Assembly: GCA_023260355.1 (NCBI GenBank)
Contig: JALQVJ010000129.1
Coordinates: 1 to 7,671, forward strand
Source of the DNA: Burkholderiaceae bacterium
GTDB lineage: Bacteria; Pseudomonadota; Gammaproteobacteria; Burkholderiales; Burkholderiaceae_C
DNA: 7,671 nt
Reading direction: 5' to 3'
Below, one piece after another: positions 5,457 to 7,671 of this stretch (positions within the stretch are counted from its first letter, which is position 1; the number at the start of each line of letters is the position of its first letter). Position numbers and translations under genes: made by a program. The notes beneath the pieces were generated by a model that ran no database searches, was not told the DNA's origin, and saw only the letters and a program-made list of their open reading frames with translations.

Positions 5457-6257
5457 TCACTTTCCTTCGAACTTGCCCTGGCGCTTTTCAAGCAAGGCAG
5501 CAACCGCTTCCTCGTGATCCCGCGTGTGGTGTGCCAAAGCCTGCATGGATGCCGACAATTCCAGTAGCGCGTCGAGGCTTTGCTGCTGGCCCTCACGCAG
5601 CAACCGCTTGGTCATGCGCAACACGTCGGGGGGGTTGCAAACAATGCGGTTGGCCAATTGGCGGGCCGCATCCATCAGCGCCTCGGGCGCCACGACTTGG
5701 GATACCAAGCCCCATTGCAGGGCGGTTTGCGCATCAATCGCATCCCCGGTGAATGCCATTTCACTCGCGCGAGCCATACCCACTGCGCGCGGCAAGAGCC
5801 AAGCGCCACCGTCTCCGGGAATGATCCCGACTTTGACAAAGCTCTCCGCAAACACGGCACGCTCCGAGGCGATGCGCATGTCACACATACAGGTCAAATC
5901 ACATCCTGCGCCGATCGCGGGGCCGTTCACAGCGGCAATGGCGGGCACTTCTAGCGTGGCCATGGCTTTGGGAATCCGTTGGATACCGTGCCGATAGCCT
6001 TGGCGAATTTGGGCTGGTGTGCCGCCAAACATGCCAGTTCGATCTCGCATGTGCTTCACGTTCCCACCCGACGAAAATGCGCTTCCAGCGCCAGTCAAGA
6101 TCACCGCACGCACCTCAGTGTCTTGGTTGATGCGCTCAATGGCCTCCTCAAACGCTTCAATCATTTCAGGTTCTGAAATCGGATTGCGGGTCTCAGGGCG
6201 ATTCAAGGTCAAGGTGACGGTGTGGTCCTGAAACTCATATAGCAGTGGGGACGTCAT
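5457..6257 (-). CDS. Enoyl-CoA hydratase/isomerase (crotonase) family protein
   Basis: A 266-aa crotonase-fold protein, the usual length; such proteins act on acyl-CoA thioesters in fatty-acid or aromatic-acid breakdown in the cytoplasm. LNRPETRNPIS (18-28) is the usual N-terminal motif. The first oxyanion-hole segment is AFSSGGNVKHM (60-70), and the second is AAVNGPAIGAGCDL (108-121). FAESFVKVGIIPGDGGAWLLPR (136-157) and a C-terminal trimerisation helix ending KRQGKFEGK complete the fold. At the positions of the two catalytic glutamates of classical hydratases I read D120 and F140, with D149 in PGDGG as another candidate acid, so it may be an isomerase or hydrolase rather than a hydratase. 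The start ATG 6257 has GGAG 8 nt upstream; a TTG at 6296 would add 13 residues without such support. It stands alone on the minus strand, divergent from ppiD and convergent with HU/tRNA-Val. The substrate is not predictable. Confidence 0.92.
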   Translation of the reverse strand: MTSPLLYEFQDHTVTLTLNRPETRNPISEPEMIEAFEEAIERINQDTEVRAVILTGAGSAFSSGGNVKHMRDRTGMFGGTPAQIRQGYRHGIQRIPKAMATLEVPAIAAVNGPAIGAGCDLTCMCDMRIASERAVFAESFVKVGIIPGDGGAWLLPRAVGMARASEMAFTGDAIDAQTALQWGLVSQVVAPEALMDAARQLANRIVCNPPDVLRMTKRLLREGQQQSLDALLELSASMQALAHHTRDHEEAVAALLEKRQGKFEGK

Positions 6258-6265
6258 GGGGTGTG

Positions 6266-6269
6266 CTCC
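6266..6269 (-). promoter_or_regulatory. Ribosome binding site for the crotonase gene
   Basis: On the minus strand GGAG ends 8 nt before the ATG at 6257. This decides the start in favour of MTSPLLYEF over the in-frame TTG at 6296. Confidence 0.7.
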
Positions 6270-6336
6270 AGTCTGGAATGTGAAAAGTGCCCCCAATTGT
6301 GACGCTGGACTTGCGCGCCGCGTGCCGCCAAGGCGC

Positions 6337-6378
6337 CAAGCCTGTGCGGAGAAAAAATCAGTGGATAATCACAGGCTT
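6337..6378 (+). promoter_or_regulatory. Perfect 10-bp inverted repeat framing a ppiD promoter-like element
   Basis: CAAGCCTGTG (6337-6346) and CACAGGCTTG (6370-6378, with G6379 completing the tenth pair) are perfect inverted repeats separated by 23 bp. The spacer holds GATAAT at 6364-6369, a 5-of-6 match to a -10 element pointing at ppiD, and an A-run (6352-6357). The left arm would cover the -35 position. The spacer also contains AGTGGATAA (6360-6368), one mismatch from a consensus DnaA box on the minus strand. The geometry suggests an operator for a dimeric regulator or a looped hairpin, but the regulator is unknown and no -35 consensus is present. Confidence 0.5.
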
Positions 6379-6394
6379 GCCGCACCAAAGCGGC
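6379..6394 (+). repeat. Small hairpin at the predicted 5' end of ppiD mRNA
   Basis: GCCGC (6379-6383), loop ACCAAA, and GCGGC (6390-6394) form a perfect 5-bp stem directly after the larger inverted repeat, sharing G6379. If transcription starts 6-8 bp past the GATAAT at 6364-6369, this stem would lie at the extreme 5' end of the message, where such stems often protect mRNA. There is no T-run. Confidence 0.45.
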
Positions 6395-6427
6395 TGTTGT
6401 TCAGTTTCAGCTAGAAAGCGCACGCGC

Positions 6428-7671
6428 ATGTTTGAGTCAATCCGCAAAAACACCCGAATCATGGCCTTGCTATTGGGCATCGTCGTTATCCCGGCGTTCG
6501 TTTTGGTTGGGGTCAATGGCTACAACCAATACAACGAGCGCAGTGAGCCTGTGGCCGAAGTCGGGACCAGCACGATCACGCGCCAGCAGTGGGAGCAAGC
6601 CCACCAAGCCGAAATTCAACGCATTCAGCTTTCTGCACAAAATGTGGATCTCAAGTTGTTGGACAGCCCCCCTGCGCGATACGCGACGCTTGAGCGCATG
6701 GTTCAAGAGTTGGTGCTGACAACGGCCCGTGACCAAAAGTTGTTGACGGTGAGCGATCAGCAGCTCGCACAAGCCTTGGTGCAGCAGCCCGTGATCGCAT
6801 CCCTGCGTGGCCCAGATGGGAAACTGGATTCGCAAAAGTACAGCGACCTGCTTGCAGCGCAAGGTTTTACCCCCGCCTCGTATGAGGCCAGTTTGCGCGC
6901 CTCGTTGGCCACCGACATGGTCACGCAAGTGGTCACGGGCACGACGGTCGTCAACGCCAAAGTAGAAGACCCCATGTTGCAGGCGTTTTTCCAGCGTCGC
7001 ACCGTGAGCTTGAAATCTTTCAACCCTGCTGATTTCAAGGGGTCACAGGTTGCATCAGAAGCCGACGTCAAGGCGTTCTACGACAAGAACCCCGAGCGCT
7101 TCCAAGCGCCTGAGGTGGTGGACATTGAGTATGTCGTGTTGGATCAAGCAAAAATTGCAGAGGGCATCAAAATCGACGAGGCCGAGCTCAAAAATTACTA
7201 CGAACAAAACAAGCAACAATTTGTGGCGCCTGAGCGGCGTCGGGTTCGCCATATCCTGATTGAATCAGGGGCAGACGAGAAAGCGAAAAGCGCAGCCAAG
7301 GCCAAGGCAGCCGCCTTGCTTGCACAGCTGAGGGCCAAACCAAGCTTGTTTGCTGAATTGGCAAAGAAAGAGTCGCAAGATCCTGGCAGCGCAGCGCAAG
7401 GGGGTGATTTGGGTTGGGTCGATCGCGGCGCCATGGTCAAGCCTTTTGAGGATGCTGCGTTCAAGTTGGGTCAAGGGCAAATATCGGAGTTGGTCGAAAC
7501 AGAATTCGGATGGCATATCGTTGAAGTCACGGCCATTGAGTCTTCTCAGGCTAAGCCCTACGAGGCCATGAGATCGCAACTGCTGGCAGACGTTCAAAAG
7601 GGCAAAGCCCGCAGCCGTTACGCCGAGTTGGCCGAAAAATTTTCAAATATGGTCTACGAGCAAGCGACTTC
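6428..7671 (+). CDS. ppiD: Membrane-anchored periplasmic foldase PpiD (SurA-like N domain, parvulin domain), 3' end missing
   Basis: The frame opens with [17 protein letters not shown] and stays open to the right edge: 414 complete codons plus two bases, with no stop. PpiD is an inner-membrane chaperone at the Sec translocon exit that helps newly exported proteins fold. A short basic cytoplasmic N-terminus is followed by one membrane helix (about 11-30), then a SurA-type chaperone domain (about 35-180) with the typical [17 protein letters not shown] stretch (125-142). The parvulin (PpiC) domain spans about 270-370: [10 protein letters not shown] (272-281), [16 protein letters not shown] (325-340), [19 protein letters not shown] (343-361) and WHIVEV. 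E. coli PpiD is 623 aa, so roughly 200 residues probably lie beyond the window. The key histidines H275 and H363 are kept. Position downstream of an HU gene matches the conserved hupB-ppiD order, here interrupted by tRNA-Val and the crotonase gene. Its Shine-Dalgarno is weak. Confidence 0.93.
   Translation, partial: MFESIRKNTRIMALLLGIVVIPAFVLVGVNGYNQYNERSEPVAEVGTSTITRQQWEQAHQAEIQRIQLSAQNVDLKLLDSPPARYATLERMVQELVLTTARDQKLLTVSDQQLAQALVQQPVIASLRGPDGKLDSQKYSDLLAAQGFTPASYEASLRASLATDMVTQVVTGTTVVNAKVEDPMLQAFFQRRTVSLKSFNPADFKGSQVASEADVKAFYDKNPERFQAPEVVDIEYVVLDQAKIAEGIKIDEAELKNYYEQNKQQFVAPERRRVRHILIESGADEKAKSAAKAKAAALLAQLRAKPSLFAELAKKESQDPGSAAQGGDLGWVDRGAMVKPFEDAAFKLGQGQISELVETEFGWHIVEVTAIESSQAKPYEAMRSQLLADVQKGKARSRYAELAEKFSNMVYEQAT

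Noticed and set aside
5524..5997. Plus-strand frame of 157 codons opposite the crotonase gene.
   Set aside because: It is antisense to a conserved crotonase whose start is supported by a ribosome site; the peptide is Ala/Ser/Arg-rich without domain.
6470..7071. Minus-strand frames opposite the ppiD N-terminal half, and short plus-strand frames within it.
   Set aside because: The plus frame from 6428 is continuously open for 414 codons with PpiD domains in the right order; the others are out-of-frame shadows.

Overview
This window looks like housekeeping chromosome from a betaproteobacterium of the order Burkholderiales, most likely Comamonadaceae. The UvrC protein carries runs such as [11 protein letters not shown] and [20 protein letters not shown] that I associate with that family. 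The base composition is moderately GC-rich. The gene neighbourhood (earP / uvrC-pgsA, and hupB-tRNA-Val-ppiD) is also betaproteobacterial. The family assignment is recalled from memory, not searched.

Layout, left to right. At the left edge, on the minus strand, is what appears to be the first few codons of earP, the EF-P arginine rhamnosyltransferase. Divergent from it runs a plus-strand block: uvrC (nucleotide excision repair), pgsA (phosphatidylglycerophosphate synthase), a DMT/EamA-type permease, and a tartrate / D-malate dehydrogenase of the isopropylmalate dehydrogenase superfamily. The last three genes are packed tightly: pgsA and the permease overlap as ATGA, and the permease stop abuts the dehydrogenase start. 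They are probably cotranscribed. A 24-bp near-perfect tandem duplication covers the uvrC stop codon. A small inverted repeat places the pgsA start codon in its loop.

After a 260-bp gap with a good sigma70-type promoter comes an HU-family DNA-binding protein gene (hupB-like). A tRNA-Val(UAC) follows 12 bp later, then a strong symmetrical hairpin terminator. The spacing implies that HU mRNA and tRNA-Val leave the same transcript. The terminator can also serve the convergent minus-strand gene, a crotonase-fold (enoyl-CoA hydratase/isomerase-like) protein that lacks the two canonical catalytic glutamates by my alignment.

The final intergenic region holds a perfect 10-bp inverted repeat framing a -10-like element and a near-consensus DnaA box. 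The plus-strand gene ppiD, a membrane-anchored periplasmic SurA/parvulin-type foldase, follows and runs off the right edge with 414 codons visible. Its reading frame has no stop inside the window.

I do not see a defence system, CRISPR array, insertion sequence, prophage or an undescribed multi-gene system. The points worth checking are local: the repeats and operator-like palindromes, the permease-dehydrogenase pair, the HU/tRNA dicistron, the crotonase gene lying between tRNA-Val and ppiD, and active-site differences in the crotonase and PpiD proteins.
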